Source of the DNA: Sinomonas humi
Lineage (GTDB): Bacteria; Actinomycetota; Actinomycetes; Actinomycetales; Micrococcaceae
NCBI RefSeq assembly: GCF_000802235.1
Contig: NZ_JTDL01000141.1
Coordinates: forward strand, 62,001 to 126,000
Direction: 5' to 3'
DNA length: 64,000 nucleotides
Under the pieces are notes generated by a model. That model was not told where the DNA came from. It searched no databases and worked only from the letters and a program-made list of their open reading frames with translations. Position numbers and translations under genes: made by a program. Every line of letters starts with the position of its first letter. The stretch's first letter is position 1. Below are positions 44,665-52,606 of this stretch, piece after piece.

Positions 44665-45509
44665 GACACCCGGCTGGGACCCGCGGCCGACCGCTTCCGG
44701 GGCCGGGCGGGGGGAGCGTCGTCGTCCGGCACGCGCTCGCGGGTGTCGTACCCCATCGCCTCGCTCGCCTCGCGCGCGGCGAGGGCGACGGCGGGACCGA
44801 GCCTTGCGACGTCGTCCGCGTGGACCCGCTGGAGCGGGAAGCCGAGACCGAGCACGGCGGCGAGTTCGCCAGTGTGGTCGAACACCGGGGCGCTGATCGA
44901 GCCGACGTCGATGTTCCGTTCGCCGAGGGCGGCGAAATACCCTTGCTCGCGTGCTTGGGCTGCCTGCTCATCGAGCTCAGCCCAGGTGACGGGCGTCGAG
45001 GGGGTGAACCTCGTCAGCTCCTGGCCCTGAAGCTCGGCCCGCGCTTCCGAATCGAAGGCGAGAAAGATCTTCCCCGGAGCCCCCGCGTGGATCGGCATGA
45101 CCTGGCCGACGTGGAAGGGGCGCATGACGACGTGCCGCGTCTCCGCGACCGCGACCACCGTGCGGTGAATCCCGTCCCGCACATAAAGGCAGGCCGTCTC
45201 GCCGGTCTCGTCCCGCAGCCGGTGCAGGATAGGCCGGACGCTGCGGACGATGTCGAGCCCGATGGTTCCGGGCGCGGACCAGCGAACGAGGCGGATGCCG
45301 ATCCGGTACTTGTCCCCCTCGCGGTCGAGGAAGCCCTCGCGCACCATGTTCTGGACAAGGCGTTGGCACGTGCTCGCGGGCAAGCCCGTGCTTCGGACGA
45401 TCTGCTGGAGGGTGGGTTCGGGGTCTTCTACTGAGAAGCAGTCGAGGATGTCGCTCACCTTGCTCAGCACGAGGAGCGGCGCCCCAGCGCCGTTCGATTC
45501 TCTTGCCAT
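44661..45509 (-). CDS. IclR-family transcriptional regulator
   Basis: An IclR protein of about 282 residues. The winged HTH is VLSKVSDILDCFSVEDPEPT, LQQIVRSTGLPASTCQRLVQ; the effector domain has IHAGAPGKIFLAFDSEARAE and ISAPVFDHTGELAAVLGLGF. ATG 45509 is used; GTG 45521 and TTG 45551 are also in frame. It is divergent to the isomerase-MHS-CaiB-hydratase operon and likely controls it. Confidence 0.88.
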   Translation of the reverse strand: MARESNGAGAPLLVLSKVSDILDCFSVEDPEPTLQQIVRSTGLPASTCQRLVQNMVREGFLDREGDKYRIGIRLVRWSAPGTIGLDIVRSVRPILHRLRDETGETACLYVRDGIHRTVVAVAETRHVVMRPFHVGQVMPIHAGAPGKIFLAFDSEARAELQGQELTRFTPSTPVTWAELDEQAAQAREQGYFAALGERNIDVGSISAPVFDHTGELAAVLGLGFPLQRVHADDVARLGPAVALAAREASEAMGYDTRERVPDDDAPPARPRKRSAAGPSRVS

Positions 45510-45617
45510 GGGATTGCTCACCGTCCATTCCCGCGGACCGCTTTGAGGCAAATGCTATTCGAGGCCGCCGAAAAGGCCGCTTCGTTACCCATTGACAGCT
45601 TACGCCAACACCCGGAT

Positions 45618-45652
45618 TATGGGTCGAGAACTCACGATATGGGTTCAAGAAC
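45618..45652. promoter_or_regulatory. Direct repeats upstream of the isomerase operon
   Basis: TATGGGTCGAGAAC (45618-45631) and TATGGGTTCAAGAAC (45638-45652) start 20 bp apart, two helical turns, between the divergent IclR and isomerase genes. A further GCGGGTTCAT follows. This is a candidate IclR operator. Confidence 0.5.
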
Positions 45653-45695
45653 GATGCGGGTTCATAGAAGTCTGTACAAGGACGCGGGGAAATCA

Positions 45696-46484
45696 GTGAT
45701 CCAACCTCAGCCAGACGCTTCACTCGGGAACAGGTCCAGAATCGGCCTGATCGTCCCAAGCTCCAACATCACGATGGAAACCGAACTGCCAGAGCTCTTC
45801 CGCCGTCAGGCCGAGGCGACGGGCCACTCCTACACCTTCCATTCGGCGCGGGCAGCGCTCAAGAACGTCACGCGCGAGGAACTCGCGGCGATGGTCTCGA
45901 AGGCTGCGGATTGCGCCGTCTCCGTTTCCGATGCCGACGTCGATGTCATCGCCTACGCGTGCCTCGTCGCCGTAATGGCACAGGGGCCCGGCGCTCACAC
46001 GGAGTCCGAGTCCGTCATCGCGGAAGCTGCCCGCTCGAACGGCCACCCGGCAGCGGTGGTGAGCAGCGCGGGCGCGCTCGTGCGAACCCTCGGGGACCTC
46101 CGCGCCCGGAAGGTCGTCATGGTCACGCCCTACATGCCCGAGCTGACGAAGATGGTCAGCGAGTACATCGAGGGGTCCGGCATCCAGGTCCAAGACGTCA
46201 TCGGACTCGAGGTTGCCGACAACCTCGAGGTCGGCCGCCTGGATCCCGCCCAGCTGCCCGGGATCGCACGGCGGCTTGACCGGGAAGGCGTGGACGCCGT
46301 CGTCCTCTCGGCATGCGTCTAGATGCCCTCGCTTGCCTCGGTCCAGCAGGTGGAGGACGAACTCGGCCTCCCCGTCGTCACGGCGGCCACGGCTACGGCC
46401 TACGAAATCCTCAAGGCGCTCGGCCACAGCCCCGCCATCGAGGGGGCGGGCCAGCTCCTAGCCGGCGCGCTCGTCACCAACTAG
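45696..46484 (+). pseudogene. Maleate cis-trans isomerase-like gene with in-frame amber stop
   Basis: The product is of the Asp/Glu racemase superfamily, maleate isomerase / arylmalonate decarboxylase branch. GLIVPSSNITMETELPELF, VIAYACLVAVMAQGPGAHTE with the first catalytic Cys (residue 89), and VVLSACV with the second (residue 207) are present. Codon 209 is TAG (46320-46322), after which the same frame continues MPSLASVQQVEDELGLPVVT, AATATAYEILKALGHSPAIE to a TAG at 46484. The family reads SACVQMPSL here, so a CAG glutamine changed to TAG. The truncated 208-residue protein would miss its last domain part. GTG 45696 follows GGGGA. Confidence 0.85.
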
Positions 46485-46543
46485 CACTTGCCACTCGCAA
46501 CGCACCCGGATCCCGCGGGATCGAACATCAGGCCAATGGAGGA

Positions 46544-47884
46544 ATGATGAGTGTTCAAGAAGTAACCCGTCAGCAGGCAGCCCGCCGCGCGACGGTCGCG
46601 AGCGTGGTCGGCACCACCATCGAGTGGTACGACTTCTTCCTGTACGGAACGGCCGCCGCCCTGGTCTTCCCCCAGCTGTTCTTCCCGGGAGGGGAGGGCT
46701 CGCTCACAGGAACGATCGCGGCCTTCGGCACCCAGTTCGTCGGGTTCGTCGCCCGGCCGATCGGCGCGGCGATCTTCGGCCACTACGGTGACCGGATCGG
46801 GCGCAAGACGACGCTCATGGTAACCCTGCTCCTCATGGCCATCGGCACGGTGCTCATCGGCGTCCTCCCCAGCTACCAGTCAATCGGCCTGTGGGCACCG
46901 ATCCTGCTGACCGTGCTGCGCGTCATCCAGGGCATCGGCGTCGGCGGCGAGTGGGGTGGCTCCGTGCTCATCGCCATGGAGTGGGGCCACGAGCGCCGTC
47001 GCGGTCTCGCCGCAAGCTGGCCTCAGCTGGGCGTTCCCCTCGGCCTCATCCTCTCGACCGGACTCGTCCGGATCACGACGGCGGCGACCGGTCACGACTT
47101 CGCTACCTATGGCTGGCGGATCCCGTTCCTTGCCAGCATCGTCCTGATCGGCGTCGCGCTCTTCGTCCGGCTCCGCGTCGTCGAGAGCCCCGAGTTCCAG
47201 CTGCTCCGCAAGACCGAGAAGGTCGTGGTCGCGCCGATCATCGAGGCGATCCGCCGGCAGCCCAAGGAGATCCTCCTCTCGGCCCTCGTCCGCATGTCGG
47301 AGCAGGCCCCGTTCTACCTGTTCATCACGTTCGTGATCACGTACGCCACCAAGCACGTGAAGTTCAACAGCGACGCCATCCTCGTGGACACCCTGATCGC
47401 GGCCGCCCTCGGCCTCATCAGCATCCCGGTGTTCGGCATCCTCTCGGACAAGTTCGGGCGGAGGCTCATCTACGGCATTGGCATCGTCCTGACCGGGCTG
47501 TATGCCTTCCCCTACTTCGGGCTCCTTAATACGGGCAACGCCCTGATCATCGGGATCGCTGTCGTGGTCAGCCTCATCTTCCACGACATCCAGTACGGAC
47601 CGCAGGCGGCGCTCATCGCGGAGAGCTTCGACGCCGACATCCGCTACACCGGGGCAGGTCTCGGGTACCAGCTCGCGAGCGTGATCGCCGGCGGCCCGGC
47701 ACCGCTCATCGCGGCGGAGATCCTGCAGGGCACGGGCAGCTCCACGTGGATCTCGGTCTACATCATCTTCTGCGCCGTGGTGAGCATGGCGTCGCTCCTG
47801 CTGCTTCGGCGCTCGACGACGGCGGCCGGCGGCGTGACGATGCGGACGTCGCGGGCTTCCCGGAAGGGAGCGACGACGGTATGA
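46544..47884 (+). CDS. MFS transporter, metabolite:H+ symporter (MHS) family
   Basis: A carrier of about 446 residues. TTIEWYDFFLYGTAAALVF, ARPIGAAIFGHYGDRIGRKT, VLRVIQGIGVGGEWGGSVL and WGHERRRGLAASWPQLGVPL are the MHS signature seen in shikimate, citrate, proline/betaine and dicarboxylate importers. GGAGGA overlaps just before ATG 46544/46547. It sits between the isomerase and CoA-transferase genes and so likely imports the dicarboxylate of this pathway. Confidence 0.92.
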   Translation: MMSVQEVTRQQAARRATVASVVGTTIEWYDFFLYGTAAALVFPQLFFPGGEGSLTGTIAAFGTQFVGFVARPIGAAIFGHYGDRIGRKTTLMVTLLLMAIGTVLIGVLPSYQSIGLWAPILLTVLRVIQGIGVGGEWGGSVLIAMEWGHERRRGLAASWPQLGVPLGLILSTGLVRITTAATGHDFATYGWRIPFLASIVLIGVALFVRLRVVESPEFQLLRKTEKVVVAPIIEAIRRQPKEILLSALVRMSEQAPFYLFITFVITYATKHVKFNSDAILVDTLIAAALGLISIPVFGILSDKFGRRLIYGIGIVLTGLYAFPYFGLLNTGNALIIGIAVVVSLIFHDIQYGPQAALIAESFDADIRYTGAGLGYQLASVIAGGPAPLIAAEILQGTGSSTWISVYIIFCAVVSMASLLLLRRSTTAAGGVTMRTSRASRKGATTV

Positions 47885-49140
47885 CGGTGAGCGAGACTGC
47901 GCGCGGGCCGCACGAACAGGCGCCCGCGCCGCAGCCCGAGGCCCCAGGTGCGAGCGGGCCTCTGCGGGACCTGCTCGTCCTGGACCTGAGTCGAATCCTG
48001 TCCGGACCTTTCGCCACGATGACCCTCGCGGACCTCGGGGCTGACGTCATCAAGATCGAGCAGCCCGGCCAAGGAGACGACACCCGGCACTGGGGGCCGC
48101 CTTTCCAAGGCGGCCAGGCGGCCTACTTCCTCTCGGTCAACCGCAACAAGCGCAGCCTCGCGGTCGACCTCAAATCGCCGGAAGGACTCGCCGCCGTGCG
48201 GCGGCTCGCGCTCAAGGCCGACGTCATCGTGGAGAACTTCCGGCCGGGAACTGCCGAGCGCCTCGGCCTCGGCTACGAAGAGCTCTCCGCCGCAAACCCC
48301 GGGCTCGTCTACGCCTCGATCAGCGGGTACGGCCAGACCGGCCCGGAATCGGGGAGGGCGGGCTACGACGCGATCGCCCAGGCGCGGAGCGGGATCATGA
48401 GCGTCACGGGCGAGACCGACGGCGCCCCGGTTCGGGTCGGCGTGAGCAGCGCCGATCTCGTGGCCGGCACGTGGGCGGTCATCGGGATCCTCGCGGCCCT
48501 GCACGAGAAGACGCGAACCGGGCAGGGCCAATGGGTGGATATCAGCCTGCTCGACGGCTCGGTCTCGTGGTTGACCTACGTGGCAAGCGGGTTCTTCGCG
48601 AGCGGCGAGACGCCCCGACGCTACGGCTCGGCCCACCCGACCATCGCGCCCTACCAGGCCTTCCCCACCTCGGACGGGTTCGTGATGGTCGCCGTCGGAA
48701 ACGACAGCCTGTGGCGGAAATTCGCCGCCGCTCTCGGCAGGCCGGAACTCGCGGACGACGACCGCTTCACGACGAACCCTTTGCGTGTCGCGCACCGCGA
48801 CGAGCTCATCCCCCTGCTCGAGCAAGAATTCCAAGGGGCGACGACGGCGGAATGGGTCGCGCGGCTCGACGCGGCTGGGGTGCCGGTTGGGCCCATCCAG
48901 ACCGTGGACCAGGCGCTCGCGGACCCCCAGGTGCTCGCGCGGGGAATGGTCGCGGAGGTCGAGCACCCCGAGGCCGGGACATTGAAGGTCGTGAACTGCC
49001 CGGTGCGGCTCACGCGCACGCCTGCGTCGGTGCGCATGCCACCGCCGCTGCTCGGGCAGCACAGCGACGAGATCCTGACTGGAGCGGGGCTTTCCGCTAC
49101 GGATATCGGCCGTCTCCACGCCCAGGGTGCGGTCCAGTGA
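47881..49140 (+). CDS. CaiB/BaiF family CoA transferase
   Basis: A class III CoA transferase of 419 residues. GPLRDLLVLDLSRILSGPFA, TMTLADLGADVIKIEQPG with the conserved catalytic-region Asp, NRNKRSLAVDLKSPEG, IVENFRPGTAERLGLGYEEL and the PRRYGSAHPTIAPYQ segment are all present. It moves CoA between carboxylic acids. ATGA and GTGA overlaps join it to the transporter and the hydratase, so the imported acid is probably activated as a CoA ester and hydrated. Confidence 0.92.
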   Translation: MTVSETARGPHEQAPAPQPEAPGASGPLRDLLVLDLSRILSGPFATMTLADLGADVIKIEQPGQGDDTRHWGPPFQGGQAAYFLSVNRNKRSLAVDLKSPEGLAAVRRLALKADVIVENFRPGTAERLGLGYEELSAANPGLVYASISGYGQTGPESGRAGYDAIAQARSGIMSVTGETDGAPVRVGVSSADLVAGTWAVIGILAALHEKTRTGQGQWVDISLLDGSVSWLTYVASGFFASGETPRRYGSAHPTIAPYQAFPTSDGFVMVAVGNDSLWRKFAAALGRPELADDDRFTTNPLRVAHRDELIPLLEQEFQGATTAEWVARLDAAGVPVGPIQTVDQALADPQVLARGMVAEVEHPEAGTLKVVNCPVRLTRTPASVRMPPPLLGQHSDEILTGAGLSATDIGRLHAQGAVQ

Positions 49141-49910
49141 CGGGGAATGGGGCGCACGTTATGGAGGGCGTCTCAGTCGAGGTCGCGGATGCCGTTGCAA
49201 CTGTCTCCTTCGGCAGCGGAGAGCGACTCAACGCCCTGGGCATGGGGCAGTGGGATGATCTCGGGCGAGCCGCGCGGGAGCTCGCGTCCGCGGATTCGGT
49301 GCGGGCCGTCGTCGTCCGCGGCCGCGGAGGCGTGTTCAGCGCGGGCTCCGACCTGCGCGAATGGGAAGCGGCCGACCCTGACGAGGTGACGCAGCGCTTC
49401 TGGCGGATGGAGCAGGCGCTTCGCGCGATCGAGGACCTTCCCGTGCCCACTGTCGCCGTCGTAGAAGGGGTTGCAGCGGGGGGCGGATTCCAGCTCGCGC
49501 TGGCCTGCGACCTGCAGCTTACTGCCGCCTCGGCGCGCGTCGGCATGCCGATCTCGCGCCTGGGAATCCTCGTCCCGCCCTCGTTTGCGGCCCGGATCTC
49601 GTTGCGGGTGGGGCCCAGCCGGGCGAAGGACCTGCTCTACGGCGGCCGGATCCTGACGGGCAAGGAGGCGCACGACGTCGGCCTCGTCACCACGCTTGCC
49701 GCCGACGGCGAGGTGGACGCTGAGTTGGGCGGCCTCCTCGAGGCGTGGGCGGGGCTCGCGCAGGGGTCGCTCCGCGCAGCCAAGACCGCGGTGGACAGGG
49801 GGCTGCAACCGCTCATCGCGCCCGTGCGCGAGATGCCCCCAGAGCTCGCGACCGATCCGGAGGAGTTCCCCAAGAGAGTCGCGGCCTTCCTGCACAGGCA
49901 CGGCCGCTGA
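49137..49910 (+). CDS. Enoyl-CoA hydratase/isomerase family protein
   Basis: A crotonase-fold enzyme of about 257 residues. FSAGSDLREWEAADPDE forms the first oxyanion-hole segment, PTVAVVEGVAAGGGFQLALA and CDLQLTAASARVGMP the second. The usual catalytic Glu pair is not complete: the EGVAAGGGFQLAL stretch lacks the standard second Glu position. It could therefore be an isomerase, decarboxylase or hydrolase rather than a hydratase. GTG 49137 overlaps the previous stop; ATG 49161 is the alternative. Confidence 0.85.
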   Translation: MTGNGAHVMEGVSVEVADAVATVSFGSGERLNALGMGQWDDLGRAARELASADSVRAVVVRGRGGVFSAGSDLREWEAADPDEVTQRFWRMEQALRAIEDLPVPTVAVVEGVAAGGGFQLALACDLQLTAASARVGMPISRLGILVPPSFAARISLRVGPSRAKDLLYGGRILTGKEAHDVGLVTTLAADGEVDAELGGLLEAWAGLAQGSLRAAKTAVDRGLQPLIAPVREMPPELATDPEEFPKRVAAFLHRHGR

Positions 49911-49939
49911 CCACTCGTATCTGAGGACTCCTGAGGCGG

Positions 49940-49975
49940 GAAGTGGCCACGGGTAGGGCGAGAAGTGGCCACGGG
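49940..49975. repeat. Short direct repeat before the terminator
   Basis: GAAGTGGCCACGGG occurs at 49940-49953 and 49962-49975, 22 bp apart. A related GAGTGGCC also follows at 50034. Role unknown. Confidence 0.5.
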
Positions 49976-49980
49976 ACGTG

Positions 49981-50027
49981 AAAGAGGTGGCCTCTCGTTG
50001 GAATCACCAACGAGAGGCCACCTCTTT
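49981..50027. terminator. 21-bp perfect bidirectional hairpin between convergent genes
   Basis: 49981-50001 pairs exactly with 50007-50027 around AATCA. The stem ends in AAAGAGG/CCTCTTT, giving an A-tract before and T-tract after it. It lies 70 bases after the hydratase stop and 20 after the convergent MFS stop and should terminate both. Confidence 0.88.
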
Positions 50028-50047
50028 CTTGACGAGTGGCCAGATCC

Positions 50048-51400
50048 CTACTTCGAGCCGCGGACCTTGTTGCCGAGCTCGTGGATCGGCGTCCGGAACG
50101 TCTCGCGGCCCCAGATTGCGCCGATGAGTGCGAGCACGGACGAACCGGCCACGATCCAGGCCGCCGGGCCCCAGTTCGAGGGAACGCCGCCCACGAGCGC
50201 CGTGCCGAGCAGCGGCGTGAAGCCCGCACAGAGGATGCCGATCTGGAGGCCGATCGCCATGCCGGAGTAGCGGACGCGGACGTTGAACAGCTCAGCGAAC
50301 CAAGCCGGGTAGATTGCGTTCGACATCGCGTACGTGCCAGCGGTGATGAGCGTGCTCGTGAGGAAGACGAGGGGTACGTTCTTCGTGGAGATCGACGAGA
50401 AGTAGATGAAGATCAGGATCGCCGAGCCGATGATGCCCGTGATGAAGAGCGGCTTGCGGCCGAAGCGGTCGGAGAGCATGGCCGCGAGCGGCTGGGTGCC
50501 GATCGCCACGACGTTGCCCACGATGCTCACCCACAGCATGGTCGAGGCGGGGATGCCGACCGAGACGGCGTAGGCCAGGCCGAACGACTGCATGAACGTG
50601 TTCGTCACGGTCTCGAAGGACATGAGGGCGACCTGGATGAACTGCGGCGTGTGCGTGGCGAACATGTCCGCGACGGGCAGCTTGACGAGGTCGTTGTGCT
50701 CGGCCTTCTCCTCGAAGACCTCCGGCTCCTCGAGCGAACGGCGCACGAGGTAGGCGACGACGAGGACCACGATCGAGCACCAGAACGGGATGCGCCAGCC
50801 CCACGCGAGGCGGTCCGCCTCGCTCATCGCCGCGACCGGGAGGAACACGAGCGAGGCGAGCACGATGCCGGTCGAGATGCCGCTCATCGAGAACGAGGGG
50901 AAGAAGGCGCGGCGCCCGACGGGCGATTCCTCCATGGTCAGCGCCGAGGCGCCGGCGGTCTCGGCGCCGGCCGAGAGGCCCTGGCAGAGGCGGAGCACCA
51001 CGAGGAGGATCGGGGCGAGGTAGCCGGCCGCGTGGAAGTCGGGGAGCACGCCGATGAGGAACGTCGCGCCGCCCATGAGCACGAGCGTGAGCACGAGGGT
51101 GTTCTTGCGCCCGAGGCGGTCACCGAGGTGGCCGAAGACGACGGCGCCGAACGGCCGCGCGACGTAGGCGACGCCGAACGTCGCGAACGAGGAGATGAGC
51201 GCGACGGTCGGGTTGCCCGAGGGGAAGAAGATCTTCGAGAACACGAGCGACGCCGCAGTCGCGTAGACGAAGAAGTCGTAGTACTCGAGGGCGCCGCCGA
51301 GGAAGGCCGCGAGGGCTGCCTTCTTCGCGCGCTTGAGGCGGCGTGCCTGCTCCTCAGGGGTTCTGACGTCGGGATCAGTCATCCCGCTGAACTTGGCCAT
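50048..51400 (-). CDS. MFS transporter, MHS family
   Basis: A 450-residue, twelve-helix carrier. GGALEYYDFFVYATAASLVF, RPFGAVVFGHLGDRLGRKNT, VVLRLCQGLSAGAETAGASA and LAWGWRIPF mark the MHS family that includes shikimate (ShiA) and dicarboxylate importers. It is distinct in sequence from the other MHS carrier at 46.5 kb. A LacI-type repressor lies directly upstream. The quinate genes five kilobases away make a shikimate or quinate substrate possible, without direct proof. Confidence 0.9.
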   Translation of the reverse strand: MAKFSGMTDPDVRTPEEQARRLKRAKKAALAAFLGGALEYYDFFVYATAASLVFSKIFFPSGNPTVALISSFATFGVAYVARPFGAVVFGHLGDRLGRKNTLVLTLVLMGGATFLIGVLPDFHAAGYLAPILLVVLRLCQGLSAGAETAGASALTMEESPVGRRAFFPSFSMSGISTGIVLASLVFLPVAAMSEADRLAWGWRIPFWCSIVVLVVAYLVRRSLEEPEVFEEKAEHNDLVKLPVADMFATHTPQFIQVALMSFETVTNTFMQSFGLAYAVSVGIPASTMLWVSIVGNVVAIGTQPLAAMLSDRFGRKPLFITGIIGSAILIFIYFSSISTKNVPLVFLTSTLITAGTYAMSNAIYPAWFAELFNVRVRYSGMAIGLQIGILCAGFTPLLGTALVGGVPSNWGPAAWIVAGSSVLALIGAIWGRETFRTPIHELGNKVRGSK

Positions 51401-51448
51401 GGGCTCTCGCCTTTCGTGCGAACGGTGGAGTGGATGGGTGGAGGGGGA

Positions 51449-52432
51449 TCAGGACACGGAGACCGGGGCGGGCGCGGTGCTGTTGCGCACGATGAGGTCC
51501 CCGGAAAGGTGCACTGTGTTGGCGGGCCGTGCCGGGTCCGCGATCCGCTCGGTGAGGAGGCGGAGGGCGACGGCGCCTCCGCGCTCGTACGGCGTGTTCA
51601 CCGTCGTCAGCGCGGGCCGCGATGCGGAAGCGAGCCAGATGTCGTCGAAGCCGATCACGCTGATGTCCGTCCCGGCCGCGACACCGCGGTCGGCGAGGCG
51701 GTTCATGCACCCGAACGCCAGGAGGTCGTTGTGGGCGATCACCGCCGTGACGGGCTCGGCGAGAACGAGGTCTGCAGCCCGGACCCCAGCGGCGTACGTG
51801 GGCTCCGCGTGGGTGAGGACGATGAGGGTGCAGCCGAGGTGATCGGCGGCCTCCTCGGCTGCGGCGAGGCGCACCTGGCTCGAGTAATTGTCCTCGAGGC
51901 TTGCGAGGTACGCGATCGAGCGGTGGCCGAGCGCTGCTAGGTGCTCGACCGCCTGCCGGGCGCCTTCCGGCGCGGAAAGGATGACGGCTGGCAGCCCTTC
52001 CGCTACGTGGTTGATGAGGACGACGGGAGAGACCGCATCCAGCGCCCTCAGCCTGTCGGCGTCCATCCGCGGCGCGAAGATGATCGCGCCGTCGACACGG
52101 CCGATGACGCGCTCGAGTTCTTCGGCGTCCGCCTCCGGATCGTTCTCGCCGTCGACGACGACCAGCGAGATCGACTGCCGGCGGCAGGCCGCCTGGATCG
52201 ACTTGACGAGCGGCGGGTAGTACGGGTTCGCGATGTCAGGGATGAACAGCGCGATAGTCCCCGTCAGTTCGGTCTTTGCGGGGGCGGGGTTGTACCCCAG
52301 TTCCGAGGCGACGGCCAGGATGCGATCCCGCGTCTCGGTGTTGACCGAATCGGGGCGGGTGAACGACCTGGAAACGGTCGACTTCGAGACTCCCGCGACT
52401 TTCGCGATCTCGGCAATCGTGGTCATCCCCAC
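51449..52432 (-). CDS. LacI-family transcriptional repressor
   Basis: A 327-residue LacI protein with HTH TTIAEIAKVAGVSKSTVSRS and a periplasmic-binding-protein-like effector domain (TGTIALFIPDIANPYYPPLV, RVDGAIIFAPRM, ALGHRSIAYLAS, VIGFDDIWLASASRPALTTV). Its position 48 bases before the MHS carrier suggests the two form one operon, with autoregulation through the repeats upstream. GTG 52432 and ATG 52426 are both possible starts. Confidence 0.92.
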   Translation of the reverse strand: MGMTTIAEIAKVAGVSKSTVSRSFTRPDSVNTETRDRILAVASELGYNPAPAKTELTGTIALFIPDIANPYYPPLVKSIQAACRRQSISLVVVDGENDPEADAEELERVIGRVDGAIIFAPRMDADRLRALDAVSPVVLINHVAEGLPAVILSAPEGARQAVEHLAALGHRSIAYLASLEDNYSSQVRLAAAEEAADHLGCTLIVLTHAEPTYAAGVRAADLVLAEPVTAVIAHNDLLAFGCMNRLADRGVAAGTDISVIGFDDIWLASASRPALTTVNTPYERGGAVALRLLTERIADPARPANTVHLSGDLIVRNSTAPAPVSVS

Positions 52433-52476
52433 CTCCTCGTGTGTTCGGCATCACAGCGTTTGTTCAGAATGACATG

Positions 52477-52508
52477 GTTTCTGCAACGCGTCAAATAGTT
52501 TCTGCAAC
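52477..52508. promoter_or_regulatory. Paired GTTTCTGCAAC repeats, candidate LacI operator
   Basis: GTTTCTGCAAC is repeated exactly at 52477-52487 and 52498-52508. The 21-bp spacing is two helical turns, 45-76 bases before the repressor start. TTGCAGAAAC on the other strand resembles LacI/GalR half-sites. Confidence 0.6.
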
Positions 52509-52606
52509 CCACTGCATCACGCTCATCCAGGGAGCATGCCTACTCGTCCCCGAGTGGGGTAAGACCTCGACTGAGCGAGGCCTAGCGTCCGAGAGGAGGG
52601 GCAGAC

